A stretch of 51,609 nucleotides of DNA from Streptomyces malaysiense (GTDB lineage Bacteria; Actinomycetota; Actinomycetes; Streptomycetales; Streptomycetaceae). Below, piece by piece: positions 34,508-43,066 of this stretch. The stretch is from the NCBI RefSeq assembly GCF_000980885.2, contig NZ_LBDA02000112.1:1-51609 (forward strand), in the 5' to 3' direction. The notes below the pieces were generated by a model, which was given only the letters and a program-made list of their open reading frames with translations, ran no database searches and was not told the origin of the DNA. Every line of letters starts with the position of its first letter. Within the stretch, counting starts at the first letter, position 1. Both the position numbers and the translations under genes were made by a program.

Positions 34508-35560
34508 CTACTTGACCGCCTTGACGAACTCGGTCGTGTAGGTCTTGCCCAGGTCGACGTTCGCGTTCTTGATGTTGGGGTTGAACGCCTTGAGCACCTT
34601 CTCCACGGTCTCGGGGCCGTTCTCCGGCATCACGCCGTCGTCGGTGAACATCGGCAGGGTGCTCTTCACGGACTTGGTGTAGAGCGCCTTGTCGCCCTGG
34701 GAGTAGTCGGCGGGCATCTTCGCGGCTATCTCGTCGGCGCTGTGGGTGGACATCCACTTGAGCGTCCTGACGAACGCGTCGGCCAACTTCTGGACGGTCG
34801 CCTTGTGTCCGTTCACCCAGTCCGTCCGCATGTACAGACTCGACGACGGGTACGGCCCGCCCAGCGCCTGCTGCGAACCCTCCGGGGTGCGCATGTCGAG
34901 CAGGATCTTGCCGGCCTTCTTGTCGAGGATCGTCGCCACCGTCGGGTCGGTGGTCATACCGCCGTCGATCGCGCCCTTCTGGAGGGCCGCGATGAAGGTC
35001 GGCCCCGCGCCCACCGCGACCGGCGTGAATTCGCTGACGTCCACGCCGTTCTTGACCGCCAGGTACTTGGTGAGGAAGTCGGTCGAGGATCCGAGCCCGG
35101 TGACGCCCAGCTTGCGGCCCTTGAAGTCCTTGGGCGAGGTGACGTCGCCCGCGGCCTTGTCGGACACGACCTCCACCTCGCCCGGCGCGCGCGAGAACTG
35201 GACGACCGACTCGACCGACTTGCCCTTCACCTGGAGGTCGAGGGTGTGGTCGTAGAAACCGACCGCTCCCTGCACCTGGCCGGCGACGAGCGCGGTCTCG
35301 GCCTGGACCCCGGCGGGTTCGGACATGAGCTGGACATTCAGTCCCTCGTCCCGGAAGTAGCCGAGGCGCTGGGTGAGCATCGCGGGCATGTAGATGACCT
35401 TGTCGAGGCCGCCGACCATGATCTTGACGCTCTCGCCCTTGCCGCCGCCCCCGCCGGAGCCGGCCGCGGAACCGGCCGCGTCGTCGGCGCAGGCGGTGAG
35501 CGAGGACAGGGCGAGCAGGCCGGCGGCGGCCAGGGCGGCGTGTCTGGCGGTCTTGCGCAT
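34508..35560 (-). CDS. ABC transporter substrate-binding lipoprotein (NMT1/SsuA-like)
   Basis: A 350-residue solute receptor. The lipoprotein signal ends in the lipobox LTAC with Cys24, followed by a Gly/Ser linker and a two-lobe NMT1/THI5-like fold (VKIMVGGLDKVIYMPAMLTQ begins lobe one). ABC transporters of this class carry nitrate, sulfonates, taurine, aromatic carboxylates or thiamine precursors; the sequence does not decide. The third gene of the leftward operon after ATPase and permease. The gap after the permease is 111 bases and contains no strong hairpin. Convergent with the sensor kinase gene; a 14-base direct repeat links the two ends. Confidence 0.9.
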   Translation of the reverse strand: MRKTARHAALAAAGLLALSSLTACADDAAGSAAGSGGGGGKGESVKIMVGGLDKVIYMPAMLTQRLGYFRDEGLNVQLMSEPAGVQAETALVAGQVQGAVGFYDHTLDLQVKGKSVESVVQFSRAPGEVEVVSDKAAGDVTSPKDFKGRKLGVTGLGSSTDFLTKYLAVKNGVDVSEFTPVAVGAGPTFIAALQKGAIDGGMTTDPTVATILDKKAGKILLDMRTPEGSQQALGGPYPSSSLYMRTDWVNGHKATVQKLADAFVRTLKWMSTHSADEIAAKMPADYSQGDKALYTKSVKSTLPMFTDDGVMPENGPETVEKVLKAFNPNIKNANVDLGKTYTTEFVKAVK

Positions 35561-35671
35561 GGCGGTTCACGTCCTTGTGAGAAGGCGGTGCGGGTGAGGG
35601 TGTGGGGGGCTGGTCCTGCGGAGGCCGGCCGCCGGCCCGGGGCGGGCCGTGCGGCTGCCGGAGCGGGAGGG

Positions 35672-36535
35672 TCAGCTGTCCGGACCGGCCGGCTTCCAGC
35701 GGAAGATGCGCCGCTCGGCGAAGGTCAGCAGACCCTCGGCGGCGAGGGCGACGACGGCGAGGATGACCATCGCGGCGTACACACCGGCAGCGTTGAAGGT
35801 GTTCTGCGACTGCGCGACGAGCAGGCCGATGCCCTTGGTCGCGCCGATGTACTCGCCGACGATGGCGCCGATCAGCGCGAAGCCGAAGCTGACATGGAGG
35901 CTGGTGAAGATCCAGGAGGTGGCCGACGGAATGACCACCTGGAGGGTCACCCTGCGGTCGCTCGCGCCCAGGATGCGGGCATTGGCCACCAGGTTGCGGT
36001 CCACCTCGCGGGCGCCCTGGAAGGCGTTGAAGAACACCGGGAAGAAGACCAGCACCACGGCGGAGGCGATCTTGGAGGACGGGCCGAGTCCGAACCAGAT
36101 CAGGAAGATGGGCGCCAGGACGATCCGGGGAATCGAGTTGAGCACCTTGATGTACGGACCAAGCACCTCGGCGAGCAGACCGATCCGGCCGAGCGCGATG
36201 CCGAGGAGGACACCCGCGATCACACCCACCAACCAGCCGAGCAGGGCCTCGTAGAGCGTGTACCAGACCTGCTCGCCCAGGGAGCCGAGCGCGGTGCCGT
36301 GCATGACCCAGGCGGAGATCTGCTCCCAGATCCGGGAGGGCATCGAGAAGTTGAACGGATCGATGACCTTCGCCCGGGAGAGCGCCTCCCACAGGCCGAG
36401 CACGACGACCAGGAGCAGCACCCGCGCCGTGTTGACGAGCAGTTTGCGGCGGCGGGCGGCCTGGGCGCGGCTCTGCGCGCGGTCGGGGGCCTTGGCGGAA
36501 CCGGCGAGCGGGGCGTCGAGGACCTCAGGCGGCAT
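35672..36535 (-). CDS. ABC transporter permease (SsuC/TauC-like)
   Basis: Inner-membrane component of 287 residues with about six hydrophobic segments. The EAA-like loop reads NAFQGAREVDRNLVANARILGASDRR, matching binding-protein-dependent permeases. MPPEVL was chosen as start; it overlaps the ATPase stop by 11 bases and has AGAGGGG upstream. A GTG six codons earlier is possible. The N-terminal 30 residues are cytoplasmic and basic. It would pair with the ATPase encoded before it and the lipoprotein after it. Confidence 0.9.
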   Translation of the reverse strand: MPPEVLDAPLAGSAKAPDRAQSRAQAARRRKLLVNTARVLLLVVVLGLWEALSRAKVIDPFNFSMPSRIWEQISAWVMHGTALGSLGEQVWYTLYEALLGWLVGVIAGVLLGIALGRIGLLAEVLGPYIKVLNSIPRIVLAPIFLIWFGLGPSSKIASAVVLVFFPVFFNAFQGAREVDRNLVANARILGASDRRVTLQVVIPSATSWIFTSLHVSFGFALIGAIVGEYIGATKGIGLLVAQSQNTFNAAGVYAAMVILAVVALAAEGLLTFAERRIFRWKPAGPDS

Positions 36536-37340
36536 GGGCGGCACCCCTCTCACGGGTGATGCGGACCTCTTCGCCGAGCGACTCCCAGATCTCCCGGTAG
36601 ATCTCGATGAACCGCGGCTGGAGGCGCACCGACTCGACCTTGCGGGGCCGGGGCAGATCGATCTCGAAGACCTGCTTGACGGTCGCGGGCCCGGCGGTCA
36701 TCACGACGACCTTGTCGGCCAGCGCGATGGACTCCTCCAGGTCGTGGGTGACGAACACGACCGAGGCGCCGGTGCCCTCCCACAGCTCCAGCAGCTCGTC
36801 CGACATCAGTGCCCTGGTCTGCACGTCGAGCGCCGAGAACGGCTCGTCCATCAGCAGGATCTCGGGGTCGTTGACGAAGGTGGCGGCGAGGGCGACGCGC
36901 TTGCGCTGGCCGCCGGAGAGCTGGTGCGGGTAGCGGTCCTCGAAGGCGGCGAGCCCGACCCGGGCCAGCCACTCGCCGGCCTTCTGCCGGGCCTCCGCCT
37001 TGGGGACACCCCGGAAGCGGGGGCCCGCCATCACGTTCGACAGGACGGTGCGCCAGGGGAAGGTGGCGTCCTGCTGGAAGACGAAGCCGACCTTGTCACC
37101 GACACCGCCGACCGGCTCCCCGGCGACCATCACCTCGCCCTCGGTGGGCTCCTCCAGCCCGCTGACCAGCGTCAGCGTGGTGGACTTGCCGCAGCCGGTC
37201 GGCCCTACGACGGCCACGAACTCACCGCGTTGCACAATGAGGTCCAGACCGCGCACGGCCGTGTGCAGTCCCCCTGACGGGGTTCTGAAGGTCTTGCTCG
37301 CGCCCCGCAACTCGATGGCGGGGCCGGTGTGTGCGCTCAT
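36525..37340 (-). CDS. ABC transporter ATP-binding protein (SsuB/TauB-like)
   Basis: A 271-residue ATPase powering the uptake system. Walker A is GPTGCGKST near residue 45, Q-loop FVFQQDATFPWRTV, signature LSGGQRKR, Walker B ILLMDEPFSALD, and H-loop VTHDLEE. All catalytic motifs are intact. MSAHTG was chosen; the ORF extends 25 codons upstream into promoter sequence. First gene of the three-gene operon, divergent from the CitB-type regulator, with operator-like repeats between. Confidence 0.93.
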   Translation of the reverse strand: MSAHTGPAIELRGASKTFRTPSGGLHTAVRGLDLIVQRGEFVAVVGPTGCGKSTTLTLVSGLEEPTEGEVMVAGEPVGGVGDKVGFVFQQDATFPWRTVLSNVMAGPRFRGVPKAEARQKAGEWLARVGLAAFEDRYPHQLSGGQRKRVALAATFVNDPEILLMDEPFSALDVQTRALMSDELLELWEGTGASVVFVTHDLEESIALADKVVVMTAGPATVKQVFEIDLPRPRKVESVRLQPRFIEIYREIWESLGEEVRITRERGAAHAA

Positions 37341-37380
37341 GACCCGGGACGGTAGGCGCGCCCCTGCACGAGCAGCAGTC

Positions 37381-37437
37381 TTGTGTGCACAAGGCGTTCT
37401 TTTGCTCGCAAGCACCTGTTGTGCTCATTTTGCTCGC
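37381..37437. promoter_or_regulatory. Repeat cluster between ABC operon and regulator gene
   Basis: Contains the near-palindrome TTGTGTGCACAA (37381-37392), two exact copies of TTTTGCTCGC (37400-37409 and 37428-37437; 28 bases start to start), and a related TTGTGCTCAT (37419-37428) between them. The whole is AT-richer than its surroundings. It is well placed to bind the response regulator encoded at 37499 and to control the divergent ABC operon. The binder is inferred. Confidence 0.6.
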
Positions 37438-37498
37438 GCTACAACTGCGGAGCCGCACGGGCGGGCCGGACGCCCGCCGGCCTTGAAGGAGAGGCCTG

Positions 37499-38191
37499 AT
37501 GATTGACGTCCTGGTGGTCGACGACGACTTCCGCGTCGCTGAGATAAACGCCAAATACGTGGGAAAGGTTCCGGGGTTCCGGGTGGCCGCCCGCGCGCAC
37601 AGTGCCGCCCAGGCGCTCGCCGCCGTGGAACGCGGCGCCATCGATCTGGTGCTGCTCGACCACTATCTCCCGGACCACACCGGTCTGGAACTCGTCCATC
37701 GCATGCGGGAACAGGGCCATGGCGCGGACGTCATCATGATCACGGCGGCCGGCGATGTCGCCACCGTCCGGCAGGCGATGCGCCTGGGCGCCCTGCACTA
37801 CCTGGTGAAGCCGTTCACCTTCGCCGCGCTGCGCACCCGCCTCGACTCCTACGCCGCGCTGCGCCGCACGGTCGACCGGGTGGGCGGCCGGGGTGTGGCG
37901 GGCCAGGAGCAGGTGGACCGGATCTTCGGGGCGCTGCGTACGGCTCCCGCCCCGTCCGCGCCCGGCCTGCCGAGCGGCCACACGGCGCCGACGACGGACC
38001 TGATATGCGATGTCCTGTACGGCGCCGACCATCCGCTCTCCGCCCATGAGGTCGCCGCCCGCACCGGCCTGAGCCGCTCCACGGCCCAGCGCTACCTCCG
38101 CCACCTGGAACAGGCCGGACGCCTGCGGCTCTCCCTGAAGTACGGCGACACCGGGCGCCCGGAGCACCGGTACGCCTGGGTGGCGCCGTGA
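37499..38191 (+). CDS. CitB/DcuR-type response regulator
   Basis: A 230-residue regulator. The receiver domain (1-118) has D8/D9/D10, phospho-acceptor Asp54 in VLLDHYLPDH, Thr in MITAAGD and Lys in LVKPFTF. A linker leads to a C-terminal HTH (about 155-215; LSAHEVAARTGLSRSTAQRYLRHLE), typical of CitB/DcuR regulators. GGAG precedes the ATG. The expected partner kinase is at 32822. Position next to the ABC operon and the repeat cluster suggests it controls that transporter, and possibly the solute symporter downstream. Confidence 0.9.
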   Translation: MIDVLVVDDDFRVAEINAKYVGKVPGFRVAARAHSAAQALAAVERGAIDLVLLDHYLPDHTGLELVHRMREQGHGADVIMITAAGDVATVRQAMRLGALHYLVKPFTFAALRTRLDSYAALRRTVDRVGGRGVAGQEQVDRIFGALRTAPAPSAPGLPSGHTAPTTDLICDVLYGADHPLSAHEVAARTGLSRSTAQRYLRHLEQAGRLRLSLKYGDTGRPEHRYAWVAP

Positions 38192-38209
38192 CGCTGCCGG
38201 CCCGGCGCG

Positions 38210-39814
38210 CTAGACGGCCCCGGCGCCGGTGAGGGAACGCACCTCCGTCTCGGCGTACTTGGCGTCGTCCGGCATCTCGTCCGAAGTAACCGTGCCCAGC
38301 CAGCCGGCGAGGAAGCCGAGCGGGATGGAGACGATGCCGGGGTTCTGCAACGGGAAGTACTGGAAGTCGACACGGGGGAACAGGGACCCGGGGGAGCCGG
38401 ACACCACAGGGGACAACAGCACGAGCCCGAGCGCCGGGAGCAGTCCGCCGTACACGGCCCACACCGCGCCGCGGGTGGTGAAGCCGCGCCAGAAGAGCGA
38501 GTACATCAGCACCGGTAGATTCGCCGACGCGGCGACCGCGAAGGCGAGTCCGACCAGGTAGGCGACGTTGAGGTCACGGGCCAGCAGTCCGAGCGCGATC
38601 GCCACGACACCGATCCCGACGGCGGCGGACCGCGCCACGGCCACCTCGCGGCGCGCCTCGCCCTTCTGCCCGCCGGACGAGCGGCGGAGGGTGGCGTACA
38701 GGTCGTGGGCCACGGAGGCGGAGGAGGCGAGCGTGACACCGGCGACCACCGCGAGGATCGTGGCGAAGGCCACGGCGGCGACCACCGCGAACAGAACCGT
38801 TCCGCCCGTGGATCCCGCGCCGCCGCCCAGGTCGAGGGCGAGCAGCGGCATGGCCGTGTTCCCGGCCGCGTTCGAGGCGCGCAGGGCCGCCGGCCCCACG
38901 ACCGCCGCCGCGCCGAACCCGAGGACGATCGTCAGCAGATAGAACCCGCCGATCAGGCCGATCGACCACACCGCGGAACGGCGTGCGGCGCGTGCGGTCG
39001 GCACCGTGTAGAAGCGCGACAGGATGTGCGGCAGCCCGGCGGTGCCCAGCACCAGCGCGAGCCCCAGGCTGATGAAGTCGAGGCGGGCGGTCCAGCTCCC
39101 GCCGTACTTCAGTCCGGGCGCCAGGAAGGCATCCCCGTGGCCGCTGCGCTGCGCGGCCGTGACCAGCAACCGGTCGACGTCGCCGTGGAACCGCAGCAGC
39201 AGGAGCACGGTCAGCGCGACCGTCCCGCCGAGCAGCAGCACCGCCTTCACGATCTGGATCCAGGTGGTCGCCCGCATCCCGCCCAGCGACACATAGACCA
39301 CCATGAGCGCGCCGACCCCGATGACGGTCCACGCCTGGGCCGCCCCGCTCGTGCGGCCCAGCAGCAGCGCCACCAGGCTGCCCGCGCCGACCATCTGCGC
39401 CACCAGGTACAGCACGGACACCACGACCGACGACGTGCCGGCCGCGATCCGCACCGGGCGCTCGCTCATCCGCGCGGCCACCACGTCGGCCAGGGTGAAC
39501 CGGCCGCAGTTGCGCACCAGTTCGGCGACCAGGAACAGCACCACCAGCCATGCCACGAGAAAGCCCACCACATACAACAGCCCGTCGTAGCCGTACAGCG
39601 CGATGAGCCCGGTGACGCCCAGGAAGGAGGCCGCCGAGATGTAGTCGCCCGTGATGGCAAAACCATTCTCCATCGGGGAGAACAGCCGCCCGCCCGTGTA
39701 GAACTCCTCGGCCGAACCGCGCCGCCGCCGGCTCACCCACGTCGTGATCCCGAGGGTGACCGCCACGAATCCGCCGAACAGCAGCAGCGCCAGCGTCTGA
39801 TGATCGCCGGTCAC
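38210..39814 (-). CDS. Sodium:solute symporter (ActP/MctP-like)
   Basis: SSS-family secondary transporter of 534 residues with about 13 membrane segments. FYTGGRLFSPMENGFAITGD in the N-terminal region and the GYDGLLYVVGF and FTLADVVAARMS segments are typical of acetate/monocarboxylate symporters. It is paired with a DUF485 protein, as in the E. coli yjcH-actP unit, so acetate, pyruvate, propionate or a similar acid is the likely substrate. GTG start with GGGAGG upstream overlaps the DUF485 stop (GTGA). The long ORF upstream in this frame is a shadow of DUF485. Confidence 0.9.
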   Translation of the reverse strand: MTGDHQTLALLLFGGFVAVTLGITTWVSRRRRGSAEEFYTGGRLFSPMENGFAITGDYISAASFLGVTGLIALYGYDGLLYVVGFLVAWLVVLFLVAELVRNCGRFTLADVVAARMSERPVRIAAGTSSVVVSVLYLVAQMVGAGSLVALLLGRTSGAAQAWTVIGVGALMVVYVSLGGMRATTWIQIVKAVLLLGGTVALTVLLLLRFHGDVDRLLVTAAQRSGHGDAFLAPGLKYGGSWTARLDFISLGLALVLGTAGLPHILSRFYTVPTARAARRSAVWSIGLIGGFYLLTIVLGFGAAAVVGPAALRASNAAGNTAMPLLALDLGGGAGSTGGTVLFAVVAAVAFATILAVVAGVTLASSASVAHDLYATLRRSSGGQKGEARREVAVARSAAVGIGVVAIALGLLARDLNVAYLVGLAFAVAASANLPVLMYSLFWRGFTTRGAVWAVYGGLLPALGLVLLSPVVSGSPGSLFPRVDFQYFPLQNPGIVSIPLGFLAGWLGTVTSDEMPDDAKYAETEVRSLTGAGAV

Positions 39815-40356
39815 CAGGCACCTCCCCGCGTCTCCCGGGTCAGTTCCTGGGTGTCCCAGCGCAGTTCCAGCGCCGCCCGGTCCCGACGCAGCCGCGCGTG
39901 CCGGGTGTAGGCCCAGGTGAGCAGGAACGTGGTGACGAACTGCGCGAGCACCGCGACCATCGCCACGTTCACCGCGCCCACCACGGGCCGCGCCATCAGC
40001 CCCGGAGCGGTGGTCGCCGCGACCACGTACGCCACGTACCAGCTCAGGAAGAGGACGACCCCTGGCACCACGAACCGCCGGTACCTGCCCCGCACTTCCT
40101 GGAAGGCGGCGCTGCGCTGCACCTCGACGTACACCTCGCGGGCGCGCGCCGCCGCGTCCCGCTCCCGGCGCGCGGAGGGCAGCGTCGGCGCGGGTGACCC
40201 TGCGCCGTACCACTCGTCCCGGCCCAGGGCCGACGGGGCGTCCCAAGGGTCCTCGTGCCGTACGTCGCGGGCGGGCGCGCCGTGGTCCCCCCGGTTCTCG
40301 GCCGAACGCTCGGGACCGCCCCCTGACTCGCGGGCACGATCATCGCTTGACTGCAT
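39811..40356 (-). CDS. DUF485 membrane protein
   Basis: A 181-residue protein. The N-terminal 75 residues are charged and disordered; a DUF485 domain follows, with two membrane segments (about 103-122 and 133-155) and a C-terminal helix. DUF485 (YjcH) proteins are found with acetate/solute symporters and probably assist them. The stop overlaps the symporter start by four bases, so the two are co-translated. The ATG MQSSDD has a poor ribosome site; a TTG two codons earlier is possible. Confidence 0.87.
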   Translation of the reverse strand: MQSSDDRARESGGGPERSAENRGDHGAPARDVRHEDPWDAPSALGRDEWYGAGSPAPTLPSARRERDAAARAREVYVEVQRSAAFQEVRGRYRRFVVPGVVLFLSWYVAYVVAATTAPGLMARPVVGAVNVAMVAVLAQFVTTFLLTWAYTRHARLRRDRAALELRWDTQELTRETRGGAW

Positions 40357-40426
40357 GCCCAAGGATGGGCAGACCCGGAAGTTCCGCGGCTCTCCTTCTC
40401 CAGGCTCTTCACCCCATCAGGTGACC

Positions 40427-41125
40427 TCACCCCGCGGGCGGCCGCACCAACCCCTTGGCGTAGGCGTAACGCACCGCCTGCGCCCGGTCCTTGAGGCCGG
40501 TCTTCGCGAACAAGTTGTTGATGTGCGTCTTCACGGTAGCGGTCGAGACATGCAGTCTGCGGGCGATCTCCTGGTTGCTGAGGCCCTCGGCGATCAACAC
40601 CAGGACCTCGGTCTCGCGCACGGTCAGCCCGTCCGGTGGGACAGACGCCGTGGGCGCGACCGCGGCCGGCTGGGGCTCGGCCTGCGACAGCCGCTCCAGC
40701 AGACGGCGCTGCACGCTCGGCGACAGGCCCGCCTCACCCGACAGCACGCTCTCCACGGCCCGTACGATCTCCTCGCCGCCCGCGTCCTTGGTCAGATAAC
40801 CGCGGGCACCGGCCCGCAGCGCGGGGAACAGCGACTCGTCGTCGGCGTACGTGGTGAGCACCACCACCTGGGTCGCGGGGTACTGCTCCCGGATCCGCCG
40901 GGTGGCCTCCACACCGTCGCAACGGGGCATCCTGAGGTCCATCAGGACGACGTCCGGGGCGAGTTCCCCGACCAGCCGCACCGCCTCCTCGCCGTCTCCC
41001 GCGGCACCGATGACCTCGACGCCCGGCAGCAGTCCGAGCAGCATCACGATGCCTTCCCGGACGACGGTCTGATCGTCGGCGACCACCACCCGCGCCGGCT
41101 TCCTCTCCCCCTCCGGCTCGGTCAT
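40427..41125 (-). CDS. NarL/LuxR-family response regulator
   Basis: A 232-residue regulator. The receiver (about 11-125) has Asp63 in VVLMDLRMPRCDG, with conserved Thr and Lys in VVLTTYADD and LTKDAGG. The C-terminal LuxR helix-turn-helix (about 163-225) has LTVRETEVLVLIAEGLSNQEIARRLHV. Its start overlaps the stop of its kinase (ATGA), so it is the last gene of a three-gene unit. The short gap (70 bases) to the DUF485/symporter unit lets readthrough into it be considered; no hairpin is seen there. Signal unknown. Confidence 0.93.
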   Translation of the reverse strand: MTEPEGERKPARVVVADDQTVVREGIVMLLGLLPGVEVIGAAGDGEEAVRLVGELAPDVVLMDLRMPRCDGVEATRRIREQYPATQVVVLTTYADDESLFPALRAGARGYLTKDAGGEEIVRAVESVLSGEAGLSPSVQRRLLERLSQAEPQPAAVAPTASVPPDGLTVRETEVLVLIAEGLSNQEIARRLHVSTATVKTHINNLFAKTGLKDRAQAVRYAYAKGLVRPPAG

Positions 41126-42273
41126 ACGGGCACCTTCAGCGTCACCGCGAACCCCTCCTCGTCCGGCCCCGCGTCCAGCGAGCCGCCCAGCAGTTCGGCG
41201 CGCTCGCGCATACCGAGCAGACCGTACCCGCCGCCGGAGGACGTGAGGTCGCCGGGCCGTCCGCCCGAGTCCCGCACGTTCAGCGTCACTTGGTGGTCGC
41301 TGTAGTCGAGGCGCAGGTCGACCTTGGCGCCCTGGGCGTGCTTGCGGACGTTCGTCAGCGCCTCCTGGGCGACCCGGCGCACGGCCTGGGATGCCTCGGC
41401 CGGCAGGGGCCTGGGCTCACCCGTGACGGTGACCTCCGCGCCCTCGGCCCCGCTGACGAGTTCGCCGAGGAAGTCCTCCAGCGGTGTCAGTTCGCCTCGC
41501 AGCGCGGACAGCGCCTGTCTGGTCTCGGCGAGGCCGTCACGGGCCATGCCGCGGGCGGCCACCACCCGCTCCAGGATCCGCTCGCGGTCGGCGCCCCGCT
41601 CGATCAGCAGCCGGGCCGCCTCCAGGTGGACGAGCTGCGCGGAGAGGCTGTGGGCCAGCACATCGTGGATCTCGCGGGCGATTCTGGCCCGCTCGGCGAG
41701 GGCCGCGGACTCGGCCTCGGCGGCTCTCGCGGCCCGCTCCTGGTCGAGCAGCCGCTGTGCGTTGCCGCGGGCCTCCGCGTCCAGCCGCAGGACGTAACCG
41801 GCGAGGGCCATGCCCGCGACGGAGGCGGCGGTGGTCAGCCAGACGTCGTTGTTGAAGGCGGAGTACGCGGCGAGGCCCGCCGAGGTCACCGGCGTCGCGG
41901 CCGCGAGCGGGAGCCGCTCCAGGGCGGTGATCCCGCAGCCGCACCACAGGACCAGGGCCAGTGCCGTGAATCCCGTGGCCTCGGCGGCGACCGCGATGCC
42001 CATGAGCGTCGCCAGCAGGAGCAGGGAGGGGATGAGCCGGTGCTGGTAGGTGGTGCGGAAGAAGGCCCAGGCGAGGAACCCGGCGGCGACGACGCCCGCG
42101 AGGGCTGCGGTCCCGGTCCAGACGCCGACGTGCCTCTGGTTGTACGCGCCCCACAGCAGCAGGGCGATCACCAGAGCCCTGACGGCCCAGGCGAGCAGGC
42201 GACGGGGGCGGGTGGTTCCGGCGCGGCCCAACGCCTCTTTCGAGGGCCACCGCGTCCAGGCGTTCTCGGTCAC
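41122..42273 (-). CDS. NarL-type sensor histidine kinase (HisKA_3)
   Basis: A 383-residue kinase. The N-terminal half has about five to six membrane segments and little extracellular sequence, so it probably senses membrane or cytoplasmic signals. HisKA_3 begins RARIAREIHDVLAHSLSAQ with the phospho-acceptor His. The HATPase has a G-rich segment GGGYGLLGMRERAELLGG. The GTG start has GAGGAG upstream and overlaps the stop of the small membrane protein gene (GTGA). Partner regulator follows directly. Confidence 0.93.
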   Translation of the reverse strand: MTENAWTRWPSKEALGRAGTTRPRRLLAWAVRALVIALLLWGAYNQRHVGVWTGTAALAGVVAAGFLAWAFFRTTYQHRLIPSLLLLATLMGIAVAAEATGFTALALVLWCGCGITALERLPLAAATPVTSAGLAAYSAFNNDVWLTTAASVAGMALAGYVLRLDAEARGNAQRLLDQERAARAAEAESAALAERARIAREIHDVLAHSLSAQLVHLEAARLLIERGADRERILERVVAARGMARDGLAETRQALSALRGELTPLEDFLGELVSGAEGAEVTVTGEPRPLPAEASQAVRRVAQEALTNVRKHAQGAKVDLRLDYSDHQVTLNVRDSGGRPGDLTSSGGGYGLLGMRERAELLGGSLDAGPDEEGFAVTLKVPV

Positions 42274-42821
42274 AGGCGCTCCTCTCCGGCGAGCCTGCCG
42301 TCACCGTACGCCGCGGCGGAGCGGCTCGTGGCGCCGAGAGGCCGGGTGGTCAGGGGTGTACGAGCGCCGAGGGTGCTCGCCCGCCAGGTCAGGATCCCGG
42401 CGCGGACCAGCAGGGATGCGGCGAAGCCGAGGAGCATGGCGGAGCTGTGCTGGTGCAGGCCGAGAGCGGCGCCGATGGCGAAGATGCCGATGCGCAGGGC
42501 GATTCCGGCGACCCAGACGGCGGCGCTCGCCTTGGTGCCCTTGCTCCACACCGCGCCGTCCGGCTCGGTCCAGACGCGCGTGGTCCAAGCCCAGCCCGCG
42601 CCCATGGCCAGGCCGATGAGGAGTTCCACGGCGAGCAGCGCGGCGGACTCCACGCGGTGGTGGGCGTCGAGGATGCCGGGCTCGCGCAGCGCTATGACCC
42701 CGAGGATCAGGGGCAGCAGCCACCAGCGGCGGTCCGTGTCGATCGGGCGTGCGCGGAACTGCCGTACCAGCACGAGCGCGACGACGGCCACGATCACCAG
42801 CGCGTTGGCGAGCCCCACCAT
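42270..42821 (-). CDS. Small multi-pass membrane protein (DUF1453-like)
   Basis: A 183-residue protein with about four hydrophobic segments (near 3-20, 35-45, 60-82 and 100-145) and a basic C-terminal tail. It resembles the DUF1453/CcdC-like group, but I hold this loosely. It heads the three-gene operon with the kinase and regulator and overlaps the kinase gene by four bases, so it may be an accessory sensor or be regulated by the pair. ATG with GAGG upstream. Confidence 0.78.
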   Translation of the reverse strand: MVGLANALVIVAVVALVLVRQFRARPIDTDRRWWLLPLILGVIALREPGILDAHHRVESAALLAVELLIGLAMGAGWAWTTRVWTEPDGAVWSKGTKASAAVWVAGIALRIGIFAIGAALGLHQHSSAMLLGFAASLLVRAGILTWRASTLGARTPLTTRPLGATSRSAAAYGDGRLAGEERL

Positions 42822-43032
42822 CAGATCCTCCGTGTGCGAGAAGTCGTCTGCCGGGAGCGAGGCGCTGCCCGACGCTTCGAAGTTACGGAAGTCCGCAGGT
42901 CGGGAGATCGGAGCCGGGGTGGATCACAGGTGGAGATCTTGGACGGGCTGCCTCCACCCAGGGGTGGAGAGGGGGCGTGATGGGTTCTCGGCGGGTGCGG
43001 GGCGGCAGGCGCCACGTCCGAGCGGCCGCGCA

Positions 43033-43066
43033 GGGGCCGGGGCAGGGGCCGAGACCGGGGCCGGGG
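43033..43066 (+). other. G-quadruplex-forming motif
   Basis: Five runs of four Gs at 43033, 43039, 43045, 43057 and 43063, with intervening loops of 2, 2, 8 and 2 bases. This satisfies the canonical G4 pattern on the plus strand. It lies in the non-coding region. Function unknown. Confidence 0.65.

Noticed and set aside
37341..37498. TPP riboswitch upstream of the ABC operon, suggested by the NMT1/THI5-like receptor
   Set aside because: No CTGAGA or other TPP-box sequence is present; the repeats found look like protein operators.
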